A stretch of DNA of 64,000 nucleotides from Pseudomonadota bacterium. GTDB taxonomy: Bacteria > Myxococcota_A > Polyangia > Haliangiales > Haliangiaceae. Position 1 is the first letter of the stretch; every line of letters starts with the position of its first letter. The position numbers and the translations under genes were made by a program. This document shows positions 11,454-21,066 of the stretch, piece after piece. The DNA lies in the NCBI GenBank assembly GCA_022360315.1, contig JAKSDA010000044.1:1-64000 (forward strand). The letters run 5' to 3'. The notes beneath the pieces are model-generated. The model was not told where the DNA came from. It did no database searches and worked only from the letters and a program-made list of their open reading frames with translations.

Positions 11454-11918
11454 TCAATGGTTCGACCGAGAGACATCATCGGCCCCGGGGCCGAGCGGCT
11501 GGCCGTAGCTGAACTCGACAAAGTTGCCGTCTGGGTCCCGCACTCCGCAGTAATAGCCGACCGGATACGGCTCTTGCCGGGGCGGCCATACCAGGTAACC
11601 GGCAGCGCGCGCCCTGCTGGCCACGTCGTCGACCGCTTGCTTGCTGTCGAGAGCAAAGCCGAGGTGGCTGTAGTCGCCATCCTGTTGATCCCGTCCCGGC
11701 CCGCCGGGAATCAGCACAAAGATGAACTCGTTCTCGCGGCCGGCCTCGGCCAGCCAGACCACGCGTTTGCCGCCGTCGACGCGCTCGTGCACCACGCCCA
11801 TGTTGCAGTAGTCGCGATAGAAGGCGATGCAGGCGTCGACATCGCGAACGTGAAGCGCAATATGAGTCATGAAGGGAGTCATGAAGGGAGTCATGAAGGG
11901 CATCATGATCGACGTCAT
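11454..11918 (-). CDS. VOC/glyoxalase-family protein
   Basis: 154 aa at the longest reading. The single betaalphabetabetabeta fold typical of the vicinal oxygen chelate superfamily is evident: HIALHVRDVDACIAFYRDY at the start, SHLGFALDSKQAVDDV in the middle and YYCGVRDPDGNFVEFSYG at the end. The metal-ligand positions fit His in the first motif, His in the second and Glu in the last, close to glyoxalase I. The 5' end contains four in-frame ATGs spaced 12 bases apart, so initiation may occur at 11918 or at the ATG of MTHIALHV (11870). The family start would favour the latter. The specific substrate is unknown. Confidence 0.8.
   Translation of the reverse strand: MTSIMMPFMTPFMTPFMTHIALHVRDVDACIAFYRDYCNMGVVHERVDGGKRVVWLAEAGRENEFIFVLIPGGPGRDQQDGDYSHLGFALDSKQAVDDVASRARAAGYLVWPPRQEPYPVGYYCGVRDPDGNFVEFSYGQPLGPGADDVSRSNH
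11868..11905. repeat. 12-bp tandem repeat spanning alternative starts
   Basis: CATGAAGGGAGT is repeated (two exact copies and one partial). On the minus strand each unit reads as a fresh in-frame ATG (MTPFMTPFMT), placing several start codons in a row ahead of the VOC domain. Confidence 0.85.
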
Positions 11919-11982
11919 GATCCAATGTCACAGTCGAGCCTCATCGTCCAGTCCCATCTTCCAGCCTCATCGTCGGCGACGA

Positions 11983-13689
11983 CTACGGGGCATCGACAAA
12001 GGCCGCGAGGTCGGCAAAGGTGCCCCGGCCGACCAGTCCGTGGCCGCCGATCAAGTCGGTGGGGGTCGGGGTGATGTTGTCCTCGATGCCCTGGCGCAGC
12101 TGGGTGGCAGAGGCCTTGGACAGAGAATTTCCGCCGCCCATGGCAGTGGGCTCGGGATTCCATAGATCGCTCTCAAACACCGCCGATATGCGGGGGACGT
12201 GCACGATCAACATGTCGTTCGAATGGTCGGTGGCGATGTGATAGACCTCGACGTCGTTGCGGTCGGTCGTCGCAGTGTCGTCGAAATCGAGACTGCCGCC
12301 CTCGGCCACTGCCGTGATGACCGGGTTTTTCGGCGCCATCGCCTGGGTATCCGGCAAGATGGTCGAGGGGGCGCGGAATACCTCGCGGAAAAATGCTGCC
12401 GAGTTCTGTTGCACGACGATGGTGGCTCCGGCCGCCACAAAGGCGCGCAGTCCCGCCGAGTGGTCGATGTGATGATGGGTCGCGATGACGTGGGTGACCG
12501 GCTTGCCGATGTTTTCGTCCACCCAGCTCAGGATGGCCGCGCTGCGCGCGGCATCGAGCGGCGCTTCGGCGATGATCACGCCGTTTTCCTGCGCGATGGC
12601 CAGAGAATGGTGAGTTCCGCCCTGCAGATGAAAGATGCCGGTGTCGGTGCCGCCGTCCTGAAACTGGTGGGGAGTGACCACGATCTGCTGCTGGTCAAGG
12701 GGAATGCCAAGGGCGACGAACATCTGGTGAAACTGGTGGTTCTTTTGGCCCAACGCGGCATCGGCGTCCACGAACATCGGGTCGGCCCCGGTCGGAAAAG
12801 CGAACATGGTGGCCGCAAAGGTCGGGTTGACCTCGATCGATGTACGCCGCTCGCGGTGCAGAACTTGACCGTTCTTGACGATGAACACATCGGCCGGAAA
12901 CATCACGTCCTCGTCGTAGACCTTCCAGCCGACGTAGTGGACCTCGATCTCGCTGTCGCGCAGCAATGGATCGTTCTCCCGGGTGGTCAACTTGCTGATC
13001 AGCCCGGTCCTGGCGTTGACCCATACCGCGAGCGGGGCAACCGGGTCCACGATGTTGAGTAGCTCGTGAATCGAGCCGTCGTGAAAGCCAAATCCCGCCT
13101 CACTGGCGATCGAGCTGTCGGCCATGATCTCTTTTAAGAGGACGTGCGGGTTGAGCAAGCGCTGCTGCCTGCGCGACGACGCCATGCGCGCCGATGGCAT
13201 ATCCTCGCCCATGTCGGCCGGATTCAAGATCGCGTCGCGGGCGTCGATATGGCCCACATTGCCCTGGATGATCTCATTGTAGGCAAGCTCGGGCACCGGC
13301 CCAAACCCATAATCACGCTCGTACTTCAAATGGATATTGTCGTTTTCCATATCATAGCTCACCGTGACGTCGAAGGTGCTGACCTCGACCGCAGAATCGC
13401 GCGGTGTGGTTCCCTGCAAGACCAGACCACGGCCGCCCTTTGCCACGATCTGGAACCGGTTCATCGCCTGCAGCGGTACCTCGCCGCCCACACCAACCAT
13501 TGCTTTGTCCATCGTACTGAGATTGGAATCGAGCTCGACCGATGGCCCCGCCGGGCCCTCTGGCCCGACTGGACCGGTATCGCCCTCATCTCCCCTGCAG
13601 CCCATGGCCAGAACCGCGACTGCAATGACAAGGATAGATGGAATCGACCGGGTAACTCGATGGCTCCGGTAATTCAATGTTTTGCTCAC
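11983..13689 (-). CDS. MBL-fold metallohydrolase lipoprotein with collagen-like segment
   Basis: 568 aa from GTG 13689, which has a strong GAGGAG site upstream. The signal peptide is of lipoprotein type (IPSILVIAVAVLAMGC, Cys31). It is followed at once by a short Gly-X-Y run (GDEGDTGPVGPEGPAGP). The middle 250 residues lack an obvious match. The C-terminal third is a metallo-beta-lactamase fold with THHHIDHSAGLRAF (HxHxDH), the later ATDHSNDMLIVHVP and GGHGLVGRG. This predicts a zinc hydrolase anchored in the envelope. The reaction is unknown; quinoprotein-relay-type or lactonase-like MBL proteins are possible comparisons. The next upstream gene on this strand is the GST-like gene. Confidence 0.82.
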   Translation of the reverse strand: MSKTLNYRSHRVTRSIPSILVIAVAVLAMGCRGDEGDTGPVGPEGPAGPSVELDSNLSTMDKAMVGVGGEVPLQAMNRFQIVAKGGRGLVLQGTTPRDSAVEVSTFDVTVSYDMENDNIHLKYERDYGFGPVPELAYNEIIQGNVGHIDARDAILNPADMGEDMPSARMASSRRQQRLLNPHVLLKEIMADSSIASEAGFGFHDGSIHELLNIVDPVAPLAVWVNARTGLISKLTTRENDPLLRDSEIEVHYVGWKVYDEDVMFPADVFIVKNGQVLHRERRTSIEVNPTFAATMFAFPTGADPMFVDADAALGQKNHQFHQMFVALGIPLDQQQIVVTPHQFQDGGTDTGIFHLQGGTHHSLAIAQENGVIIAEAPLDAARSAAILSWVDENIGKPVTHVIATHHHIDHSAGLRAFVAAGATIVVQQNSAAFFREVFRAPSTILPDTQAMAPKNPVITAVAEGGSLDFDDTATTDRNDVEVYHIATDHSNDMLIVHVPRISAVFESDLWNPEPTAMGGGNSLSKASATQLRQGIEDNITPTPTDLIGGHGLVGRGTFADLAAFVDAP

Positions 13690-13851
13690 AATGTTCTCCT
13701 CATCGTATATCGATATATCCAGTGCGCACCGTACAAGCTCTTTTCTCAGCTGCCATTGCAAACGCTGCACGGCAACGGCATCAGCGCCCCAGGGCGACAC
13801 GACCGGGATGGCTCAGGTTCCTAACCTACCTGCTTTACCTCGACAAGGCAT

Positions 13852-14568
13852 TCACTGGGCTGCACCGCTATCCCCGGACCAGTAGCGCTCATTCATGCGG
13901 TCGCAAAACGAGACCAGGTTGGGCAAACTACGGAGAACTGCTTTTTCTTCGGATTCCCACGGCACGTCGAGCACCTGTGGGAAGAAGCCGTACATGATGG
14001 CATCGAGGCTGGTCGGCTCATCGCCGAGGAAAAACGGTTGTTCGCCGAGCATGCCCGATGCGGCTTTGAAGTCACGCGTGATGCGCTCGATGATCTCCTG
14101 CTTGCTGTGCCGCCCCATCCCCTGGGCGTGACATTGCTTTATGACGGTTTTGCGGATGCTCGACATGATCACGCCGTGGACCAGTTTGGGCACCATGGGC
14201 ACAAATGCGGTCTTTAAATGCGGCCAGCCTTCCTGCGACATCCAGCGCAAGTACTGCATGCCGAAGTAGGTATGCTCTTCGATCATGCGCTGCGTGGCCA
14301 GGGCTGCGCCACGCTGCGAGTCGTCGAGCCGTCGGTCGAGGGGATCGCCGTGATGTTCCTTGAGGTAGTCGATAATGGCGCTCGAATCGGCGACAATCGT
14401 ACCGGCATCGTCGATCCAGGGAATCTTGCCCTTGGGGGCCTGGCGCACGTCGGCGACCTCGGCCCGGTAATCGAGGCCGGTCATGCGCAAGTAGGTCTCG
14501 ACCTTGAGGCAAAACGGGCTGAAGCTCGCCAGTCCCCAGGCCGGTGGGGTTTGATACAGGATGATCAT
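13852..14568 (-). CDS. Glutathione S-transferase-like protein
   Basis: 238 aa. The N-terminal thioredoxin-fold domain runs from ILYQTPPAWGLASFSPFCLK through LDYRAEVADVRQAPKGKIPW and the GSH-site-like TIVADSSAIIDYL. The all-helical C-terminal domain includes FFLGDEPTSLDAIMYGFFPQ, the region most conserved in metaxin/failed-axon-connection-like GSTs. The whole resembles that Tom37/FAXC-type branch more than classical bacterial GSTs. The catalytic Cys/Ser position falls in the SPFC segment. Function unknown; cytoplasmic. Confidence 0.85.
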   Translation of the reverse strand: MIILYQTPPAWGLASFSPFCLKVETYLRMTGLDYRAEVADVRQAPKGKIPWIDDAGTIVADSSAIIDYLKEHHGDPLDRRLDDSQRGAALATQRMIEEHTYFGMQYLRWMSQEGWPHLKTAFVPMVPKLVHGVIMSSIRKTVIKQCHAQGMGRHSKQEIIERITRDFKAASGMLGEQPFFLGDEPTSLDAIMYGFFPQVLDVPWESEEKAVLRSLPNLVSFCDRMNERYWSGDSGAAQ

Positions 14569-15050
14569 GGAGAGTTGATTGTCTCAGCTGGCTCGGACAC
14601 ACACAAATGGGTAGCTTTGCAGCACACAAATTCATACTCGCCGGGCCGGCCCTGCCCAATTGCCCAGAAAATCAATTACTTGATACCTGCCCAGTGCAAT
14701 CGCCAATGCACCGTCTCAGATCTATTCGTCGATACGGTCGACTGAGACAGTTCGCAGGCCATTCCGGTCCAACCATTCGGGGCAAATAACTTACGACGCG
14801 GTCGGTCACACGGCTGAAAAAGTGGACGCAGAGGCTGGTGCGAGCCGAGTGGCCCATGCGAGTGACACACGGTCGTCGCACATGATTTTGGAGAAAGTCG
14901 GGCCAGGGCGATCGTCCGGGGCGAAGGCACGGTATGATACGCCCAGCGGCTATCGCATATATCCATATTCCTCCGCGTATTCCCGTAGTTTGGCCACAGT
15001 AGTTTGGCAACAGCCGCGGCGTGCTCCTGTAGCGCTGAAATCACCATCGC
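14569..15050. other. Intergenic region between divergent genes
   Basis: 482 bases separate the GST gene (minus) from the binding-protein gene (plus). No ORF here is convincing. A 7-bp inverted repeat (GTCTCAG at 14713-14719, CTGAGAC at 14742-14748) could be a regulatory site. Promoters for both flanking genes should lie here, but no clear consensus pair was found. Confidence 0.4.
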
Positions 15051-16085
15051 ATGTTGGCTCCCCCGCACCTGGACAGGCCAGTGGCCACTCTCGCTTCACT
15101 CGCAGTGTTGCTGGTCGGGTTGTGGTCTGGCTGCACTGCTGCGGGCGAGCCACAGGGACAGATGCGCCTGGTGGTGGCCGGCGAGCCAGCGCCACGGCCT
15201 GGCAACGCCGATGCAGACAGGCGTGTGGGGTTGATCGTGCCGACCCTGACCAATCCGCTGTACGCAGACATGGCCAGAGGAGCGCGCCGTGCCGCGATCG
15301 AACTCGGCGTTCCCCTCTCGGTTGGCGATGCGGCCAACGAGGCGTACGTCGCCGGTCAGCTCGCTTTTGTCGAACAGTTCACCCGCGCGCGCGTGGCCGC
15401 CATGGTCATTGCGCCGGCCAGTTCTCGGGCGCTCGTGCCGGCGCTGGAGCGAGCTCGAAGAGCCGGTGTGGTGGTGGTCCAGGTGGCCAATCGCCTCGCT
15501 GGCGGCAAGCCCGGGTCGGATGACAGCGACATTCCATTCGTCGGCGGAGACGACGAACACGGCGCCTACCTGGCCGCCAAGCTGCTCGCCGATCGGCTCG
15601 GCAAGCGCACCACCCAGGTCGCCATGATCGACGGAATGAGTGGGACGCACAGCGCCGATCAGCGCGCCAAAGGAGCTTTGCGGGCTTTTTCCGAAAACCC
15701 CAAACTCACCGTCGTGACCAGGGCAGCTGCCGACTGGAAGATCGATGAGGCGTTCGCGGTTGCCGGTCGGATCTTCACCCGCCACCCGAACGTCGGAGCG
15801 ATATTTTGTGCCAGTGACATGATGGCCCTCGGGGCCATCGAATATTTGAAACAGAGCGGCCGCAAGCGAGTTCTCGTCGCATCCTCCGGGGGCATGATGG
15901 AGGAGGCGCGCGCGGCAATTGCGGCGGGCACTCTGCTCGCCACGGTCGACCACAAAGCAGATGTAGTGGGCTACAAGGGTGTTCAGCTGGCTCTACGCGG
16001 GCTGAACGGCCAGGCCTTGTCAGCCGACAAGGTCGTTGACGTCGAGTTGATCACTGCCGAGACAGTGAAGCCAAAAGAGCGATGA
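15051..16085 (+). CDS. Periplasmic sugar-type binding lipoprotein, sensor partner
   Basis: 344 aa. The lipoprotein signal ([16 protein letters not shown]) is followed by a type I periplasmic binding domain of the Peripl_BP_4/LacI family: [80 protein letters not shown] and [19 protein letters not shown]. In ABC systems such proteins deliver ribose-like sugars, but here no permease or ATPase follows. The stop overlaps the ATG of a hybrid histidine kinase (ATGA). The arrangement parallels LuxP-LuxQ or TorT-TorS and suggests that the protein presents a ligand to the kinase sensor. That pairing is inference. Confidence 0.88.
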   Translation: MLAPPHLDRPVATLASLAVLLVGLWSGCTAAGEPQGQMRLVVAGEPAPRPGNADADRRVGLIVPTLTNPLYADMARGARRAAIELGVPLSVGDAANEAYVAGQLAFVEQFTRARVAAMVIAPASSRALVPALERARRAGVVVVQVANRLAGGKPGSDDSDIPFVGGDDEHGAYLAAKLLADRLGKRTTQVAMIDGMSGTHSADQRAKGALRAFSENPKLTVVTRAAADWKIDEAFAVAGRIFTRHPNVGAIFCASDMMALGAIEYLKQSGRKRVLVASSGGMMEEARAAIAAGTLLATVDHKADVVGYKGVQLALRGLNGQALSADKVVDVELITAETVKPKER

Positions 16086-18895
16086 AAAGACCATCTCCGC
16101 GCCTGAGCCTCACGCGCAAGCTGACCCTGTATCTGCTCTTGATCGGCATCGTCCCGGTCCTCATAGCCGGCGTGTACTCCCATCGCATCTCGCGCGCCAA
16201 TCTGGAACAACTGATCGAACGCCAGACCGCACGGCTGGTGGCCCAGCACAGGGACCAGATCGATTCTCTATTTCGCCAGATCGAAAACCTCACGGTCCAT
16301 ATTGCCGAGAGCTCGGCCATCACCGAGGTCCTGGCCAGGCCCGAGCCGGCCGCTGACGACTACAGCAAACTGGCCACCGAGGCCAGGATGGGTTACGCGC
16401 TGAGCAGCTATGCAGAGCTCGTCGGACTGGTCACCGTCGATCTCTTTGCCGACAATGGCGCCCACTACCGGGTCGGCAACTCGGCCGGTTCTCGCGACCT
16501 CACCAAGCCGGAACGAGCTCGCATCGGCGAAGAGATCTCGCGCGCGGGGGCGCCGGTTTTGTGGCGGGGATTCGAGGACGGCATCGGGGCCTGGGACGTA
16601 TCTCACCCCAAGGGAATCATCACCGCCACCCGAATGGTCGAGGTCGCCGATCGCAAGAGTGGGCGAGACCCCCCGGTGGCATTGCTCCTGGTCAGCTGCG
16701 ACCTCAGCCGCCTACATGCCTTGCTGTCCCGGCTCGACCCCGATGAGGGGGCCTCTGTACTCGTCCTCGATCCCGGTCAGCGGGTCGTCTATCACTCCGA
16801 CCCGAATCGGATCGGAGTGCGACTGGACGGCGACTTCCGGCACCATATGAAGCGCGATCGGGGTTCGTTCATCACCCTGGTCGAGGATCGCGAGACCATG
16901 GTTTCCTACAGTATGCCAAGCGGCTCGGGCTGGGCCGTTCTCGGGCTGGTCTCGATCGCCGACCTCGACGACAAGGCTGCCGCTATCAGGGACAATACCG
17001 CCCTGCTCTTGGCTCTTTGCACCGCGCTCATCCTGGTCATCGCGTCACTGATCTCACGCCGTGTGGTGGCGCCCATCAAAAATGTCACCGAGGCCATCGA
17101 CCAGCTGCGCCAGGGCAGCCCCGATCCCGAGGCCCGCATTCTGTCGGTTAGCTCGCGCGACGAGGTCAACGCGCTGGTCGACTCGTACAATGGACTGCTC
17201 GACGAGCTGGTCGAGCGCAAACGCTGCGAGGATGAACTGACCCGGGCCAAGGAGGCCGCGGACACGGCCAATCGTGCCAAGAGCGAATTTCTGGCCAATA
17301 TGAGTCACGAGATTCGCACGCCCATGAACGGCATCGTCGGCATGACCGAACTGGCCCTGCAAACCGATTTGACCGCCGAACAACGCGATTACCTCGAGAC
17401 CATCAAAAACTCGTCGGTATCGCTGCAGGCGCTGCTCAACCACATTCTCGACTTCTCCGAGGTAGAAGCCGGCCAGATTCACCTCATTCCCGGCGAGTTC
17501 GAGGTCCGCGATGAGCTCAGCGAGATCATGCGCATCGTGACTCTGCCAGCCCATCAGAAGGGTCTGGAGCTGGCCTATTACGTCTCACCCGAGGTTCCCC
17601 ACGCGCTGATCGGCGACGCCAGGCGGCTCGGTCAGATTCTGGTCAATCTGATCGAAAATGCCATCAAGTTCACCGCGCGCGGCGAGGTGGTGGTCAGCGT
17701 GGAAAAGACCCACCAGGAGGACGACGAGGTGGTCTTGCGCTTCACGGTCCGCGACTCGGGAGTCGGCATAGCGCAAGAGGGACAGGCGGCCATCTTCGAA
17801 AAGTTCTCCCGCACCGACACATCGACCAGCAAGCCGAGCAGTCCCGGCCTGGGCCTGGGTCTGGCCATCTCGTCCCGCCTGGTCGAGTTGCTCGACGGCG
17901 TCATCTGGCTCGACAGCGAAGTTGGCAAGGGCAGCGCGTTCCACTTCACGGCCCGGTTCAAAGTTCCCGAGGAGCCGGCTTCACGCAGCTCTCGGTTTGC
18001 TCTCATTCCCGAGGAGCTGAACCAGATGCCGGTATTGGTCGTGGACGACAATCGCTCGACGCGCAATATCCTGGTCGCCCTGATCCAGAGCTGGGGCATG
18101 AACGTGCACGAGGCGGTCAACGGCGAGGATGCGCTCGGCATGATCGGCCGCTGGTCGCACGACGGGGTGGCCTTGCCGATCGTCGTGCTCGACGCCCGCA
18201 TGCCCGACGTGGACGGCTTTGCCGTGGCCGAGGCCATGCGGCGCGACCATCACCTCGGCAACAAGGCGGTCATGCTGCTCACCTCGGACAATCAGAGCGT
18301 CGACATTGCCCGATGCGAAAAGCTGGGCGTCGAGCACTACGTGATCAAGCCGGTACGGGAAGACGAGCTGCTGAGCACGATCGCGACCGTGGTGCGCAGA
18401 AGCCTGGCTGACACGGCGCGCATCGAGAGCAATCGGCCCATCATGGGTGACGCACCCGGCGACGCGTCTGGCAACCCGTTGGGCCTGCACATCCTCCTGG
18501 TCGAGGACACGCCGGTAAACCAAAAAGTGGCCAGTTTGGTACTGACCAAGCGGGGCCATCGGGTGGAGATCGCCGCCAACGGACAGCAGGCCCTGAGCAT
18601 GCTCGATGCCGAGCCCGGAAGCTTCGACCTCGTGCTCATGGATGTGCAGATGCCGGGCATGGACGGCTATGAAACCACCGCGGCCATCCGGGACAGAGAA
18701 CGCGAGAACGGTGGCCACATCCCCATCATCGCCATGACCGCCGCCGCCATGAAGGGCGATCGCGAGCGCTGCTTCGAGGCCGGTATGGACGGCTACGTGT
18801 CCAAACCCATCCAGGCACGCCGGCTCTTCGAAGTCATCGACGGCCTGGGCATCGGCCCGCTGTCGCCCAGCGATAACCAGGTCAGCGCCGACTAG
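16082..18895 (+). CDS. Hybrid histidine kinase with two receiver domains
   Basis: 937 aa. A first transmembrane segment ([20 protein letters not shown]) leads into an extracytoplasmic Cache-type sensor of about 270 residues, a second membrane segment ([20 protein letters not shown]) and a HAMP linker. The dimerisation domain has [15 protein letters not shown] with the phosphoacceptor His409. The ATPase domain has ENAIKFT, DSGVGIA and [10 protein letters not shown]. Two receivers follow, with predicted phosphoacceptor Asp704 ([12 protein letters not shown]) and Asp854 ([12 protein letters not shown]). There is no Hpt domain, so phosphotransfer must go elsewhere. The start overlaps the upstream binding-protein gene, which probably feeds its sensor. 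Confidence 0.95.
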   Translation: MKRPSPRLSLTRKLTLYLLLIGIVPVLIAGVYSHRISRANLEQLIERQTARLVAQHRDQIDSLFRQIENLTVHIAESSAITEVLARPEPAADDYSKLATEARMGYALSSYAELVGLVTVDLFADNGAHYRVGNSAGSRDLTKPERARIGEEISRAGAPVLWRGFEDGIGAWDVSHPKGIITATRMVEVADRKSGRDPPVALLLVSCDLSRLHALLSRLDPDEGASVLVLDPGQRVVYHSDPNRIGVRLDGDFRHHMKRDRGSFITLVEDRETMVSYSMPSGSGWAVLGLVSIADLDDKAAAIRDNTALLLALCTALILVIASLISRRVVAPIKNVTEAIDQLRQGSPDPEARILSVSSRDEVNALVDSYNGLLDELVERKRCEDELTRAKEAADTANRAKSEFLANMSHEIRTPMNGIVGMTELALQTDLTAEQRDYLETIKNSSVSLQALLNHILDFSEVEAGQIHLIPGEFEVRDELSEIMRIVTLPAHQKGLELAYYVSPEVPHALIGDARRLGQILVNLIENAIKFTARGEVVVSVEKTHQEDDEVVLRFTVRDSGVGIAQEGQAAIFEKFSRTDTSTSKPSSPGLGLGLAISSRLVELLDGVIWLDSEVGKGSAFHFTARFKVPEEPASRSSRFALIPEELNQMPVLVVDDNRSTRNILVALIQSWGMNVHEAVNGEDALGMIGRWSHDGVALPIVVLDARMPDVDGFAVAEAMRRDHHLGNKAVMLLTSDNQSVDIARCEKLGVEHYVIKPVREDELLSTIATVVRRSLADTARIESNRPIMGDAPGDASGNPLGLHILLVEDTPVNQKVASLVLTKRGHRVEIAANGQQALSMLDAEPGSFDLVLMDVQMPGMDGYETTAAIRDRERENGGHIPIIAMTAAAMKGDRERCFEAGMDGYVSKPIQARRLFEVIDGLGIGPLSPSDNQVSAD

Positions 18896-18897
18896 CA

Positions 18898-18921
18898 GCG
18901 TTCGGGAAAAATCCCGAACGC
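18898..18921 (+). terminator. Hairpin after the hybrid kinase
   Basis: A perfect 10-bp stem (GCGTTCGGGA / TCCCGAACGC) with an AAAA loop begins 3 bases after the kinase stop. There is no T-run after it, so termination efficiency is uncertain. A second GC-only palindrome lies at about 18949-18964. Confidence 0.6.
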
Positions 18922-19125
18922 CGCTACCGTTATTGGGCGAAGCCCTCCGGCGGGCGCCCGCCGGGCGCCCCATGTGCCCGAAATCGGCTGATTGCCCCGA
19001 TGCGCTGGATCGAACCTAGCCCTACTTGATTAGGGATGTTTCAGCGCCAGAATGAGCGAGGATGGCCAGCTGCAAGGCGTTTTGAGAACCGGAGCGCAGT
19101 TTATTGAAATAAATGAGCACCGGAA

Positions 19126-19219
19126 GCTCACAACGTCTTCACACCTTCTTTGCTGCTTCTCGCGTGCGCCGACTCCATCACAAGTCGCCAGGCTAAAACG
19201 CTCACAACGTCTTCACACC
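19126..19219. repeat. 20-bp direct repeat pair, 74 bp apart
   Basis: GCTCACAACGTCTTCACACC occurs at 19126-19145 and again, identical, at 19200-19219, just beyond the stop of the XRE regulator. The 18922-19236 gap otherwise holds no convincing gene. The copies could be protein-binding sites or the scar of a small duplication. Confidence 0.7.
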
Positions 19220-19236
19220 CTACCTGCCCCGGCGGC

Positions 19237-19608
19237 TCAATCGTGCTTCTCGAGTTCCTTTACCAGCAGATTGACCAGACGTAGCGTGGCAGGTGTCGCC
19301 TTGCGCAAACGACGGACCAGACGGCGAACCTCGGGCTTATCCGTGGGCGGCGCCAGCGCCCAGCGATGCGAGGTATCACGCGGGGGTCCCAAATCGACAC
19401 GCCCAATGAGTACATCCGCGCTGACCCCGAGGGCCGAACAAATACGGGCCAGAGTGGGAACGCTCGGCAGGGCGTGACCACGCTCGATCCGGGCGTAAAA
19501 CTCGGCACTCACGCCAATTCGCTCGGCCGCGTCTTCTTGGGTCAGCTTCAGCGCCTTCCTCGCGGCCCTGGCTGCCGTGCCAATTGATTCCGATAGTTCC
19601 TTATCCAA
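19237..19608 (-). CDS. XRE-family helix-turn-helix regulator
   Basis: 123 aa from TTG 19608; the upstream reading to 19830 has a Cys/Ser-rich, non-protein-like N-terminus and is probably not translated. The helix-turn-helix is clear: LTQEDAAERIGVSAEFYARIERGHALPS, with the recognition helix around SAEFYARIE, then VPTLARICSALGVSADVLIG. The C-terminal 50 residues (RRLVRRLRKATPATLRLVNL) are helical and may dimerise. A DNA-binding repressor or activator is expected; targets are unknown. It stands alone on its strand, next to menB. The start codon choice is weak because no good ribosome site was seen. Confidence 0.75.
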   Translation of the reverse strand: MDKELSESIGTAARAARKALKLTQEDAAERIGVSAEFYARIERGHALPSVPTLARICSALGVSADVLIGRVDLGPPRDTSHRWALAPPTDKPEVRRLVRRLRKATPATLRLVNLLVKELEKHD

Positions 19609-19921
19609 TGCACTAACCGATTGGTAGGCTATAATGCATACGACACCGGCGGCACACGAGAACAGGAACCTATACTTCCTGTACTTCGATCTAACACTAC
19701 GGGACTGTAGAACACCGTGTGAGATCGAGCTCTTGGAGGCGCCCCCAGCGTTCTGATCGCCACAGCAAAAAAACCGGAATCGCGAGTTTCGGCGGGTCGA
19801 GCGGGCGAACTCATCGCTCCGTCGGACCATGGCCTATCCTGCCAAATAGGGGGGTAGCCGATTCTTCGAGCGCGGCGGCGGCGCGGCGCGCGGCGGTGCA
19901 GCCGGGCCGGCACGGCGCGGA

Positions 19922-20821
19922 TCAATAATGCCAGGGGAATGGCGCGTAATCCCGCCGGCGCTTTTCGAGAAACGCGTCGCGGCCTTCTCTGGCCTCGTCG
20001 GTACCGTAGGCCAGCCGGGTTGCCTCCCCGGCGAACATCTGCTGGCCTACCATGCCATCGTCGACCATGTTGAAACCGAATTTGAGCATCCGCATGGCGG
20101 TCGGGCTCTTCGTATTGATGACTCGCGCCCATTCAAGAGCCGTATCTTCCAGCTGGGCATGGGGCACAACGGCGTTGACCATGCCCATATCTGCGGCTTG
20201 CCGGGCCGAGTATTCGAAGCCGAGAAAGAACACCTCGCGGGCTTTTTTTTGTCCGACCTGGCGGGCCAGCAAGGCCGAGCCGTAGCCGCTATCGAAGCTG
20301 GCCACATCGGGATCGGTCTGTTTGAAGACGGCGTGCTCCTCGCTGGCCATGGTCAGATCGCAAACCACGTGAAGGCTGTGGCCGCCACCTGCTGCCCAGC
20401 CCGGAACCACGGCGATGACGATCTTGGGCATGAAGCGGATGAGACGCTGAACCTCGAGAATGTGCAGCCGGCCGAGCCGGGCCGGATCGATCTGTCCGGC
20501 CTCTTGTCCCTCGTACTTGTAGCCGTCCGCGCCGCGGATGCGCTGGTCGCCACCGGACGAGAAGGCCCAGCCGCCGTCTCTTGGCGACGGACCGTTGCCG
20601 GTCACCAGGACGCATCCCACATCGGAGGTCGTGCGCGCGTGTTCGAGAGCCGTGTAGAGCTCGTCGACCGTCTTGGGGCGAAATGCGTTGCGCACTTCCG
20701 GCCGGTTGAACGCGACGCGCACAGTGCCGTGCTCGGCCGCGCGGTGATAGGTAATGTCCTCAAAGTTGAAGCCGGGCACGGCGCGCCAGCGGTCTGGATT
20801 AAAGATCGCGGAAACAGTCAT
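19922..20821 (-). CDS. menB: 1,4-dihydroxy-2-naphthoyl-CoA synthase
   Basis: 299 aa crotonase-fold enzyme that closes the second ring of the naphthoquinone in menaquinone synthesis, converting o-succinylbenzoyl-CoA. Family motifs are present: YHRAAEHGTVRVAFNRPEVR, RNAFRPKTVDEL, FSSGGDQRIRG (the SGGDQ segment specific to MenB), VVPGWAAGGGHSLHVVCDL (oxyanion hole), TDPDVASFDSGYGSALLAR and the C-terminal FLEKRRRDYAPFPW. Length is usual for the long MenB form. No other men gene is adjacent. It implies respiration with menaquinone. Confidence 0.95.
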   Translation of the reverse strand: MTVSAIFNPDRWRAVPGFNFEDITYHRAAEHGTVRVAFNRPEVRNAFRPKTVDELYTALEHARTTSDVGCVLVTGNGPSPRDGGWAFSSGGDQRIRGADGYKYEGQEAGQIDPARLGRLHILEVQRLIRFMPKIVIAVVPGWAAGGGHSLHVVCDLTMASEEHAVFKQTDPDVASFDSGYGSALLARQVGQKKAREVFFLGFEYSARQAADMGMVNAVVPHAQLEDTALEWARVINTKSPTAMRMLKFGFNMVDDGMVGQQMFAGEATRLAYGTDEAREGRDAFLEKRRRDYAPFPWHY

Positions 20822-21006
20822 CCTCCACTCCTTGTCGTTGGTAAAGCGGGTACCGACTCCTTATCGCGGCGTCGGGGCGCTGACAAGGTCGGGCTCGGCG
20901 ATCGAACAATCTGCCCCAGCCGTGCCATCGCGTGTCCGGCCCGGCCGCTCAGCTCGGTCAGAACGCCGCTTTGCATTGCTTGCCGGGACGGCCGGACCTC
21001 CGAGCC

Positions 21007-21042
21007 GGGCGATCGCGCAATTGATCAGTTGCGCGATCGCCC
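21007..21042. promoter_or_regulatory. 36-bp palindrome between menB and the SRAP gene
   Basis: Arms GGGCGATCGCGCAA (21007-21020) and TTGCGCGATCGCCC (21029-21042) match perfectly around an 8-base spacer. It ends 24 bases before the SRAP start in the divergent region with menB. It could be an operator for a dimeric regulator or a hairpin in the SRAP leader. Confidence 0.6.
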
Positions 21043-21066
21043 AGCTCAACCGACACTGACTGGACC

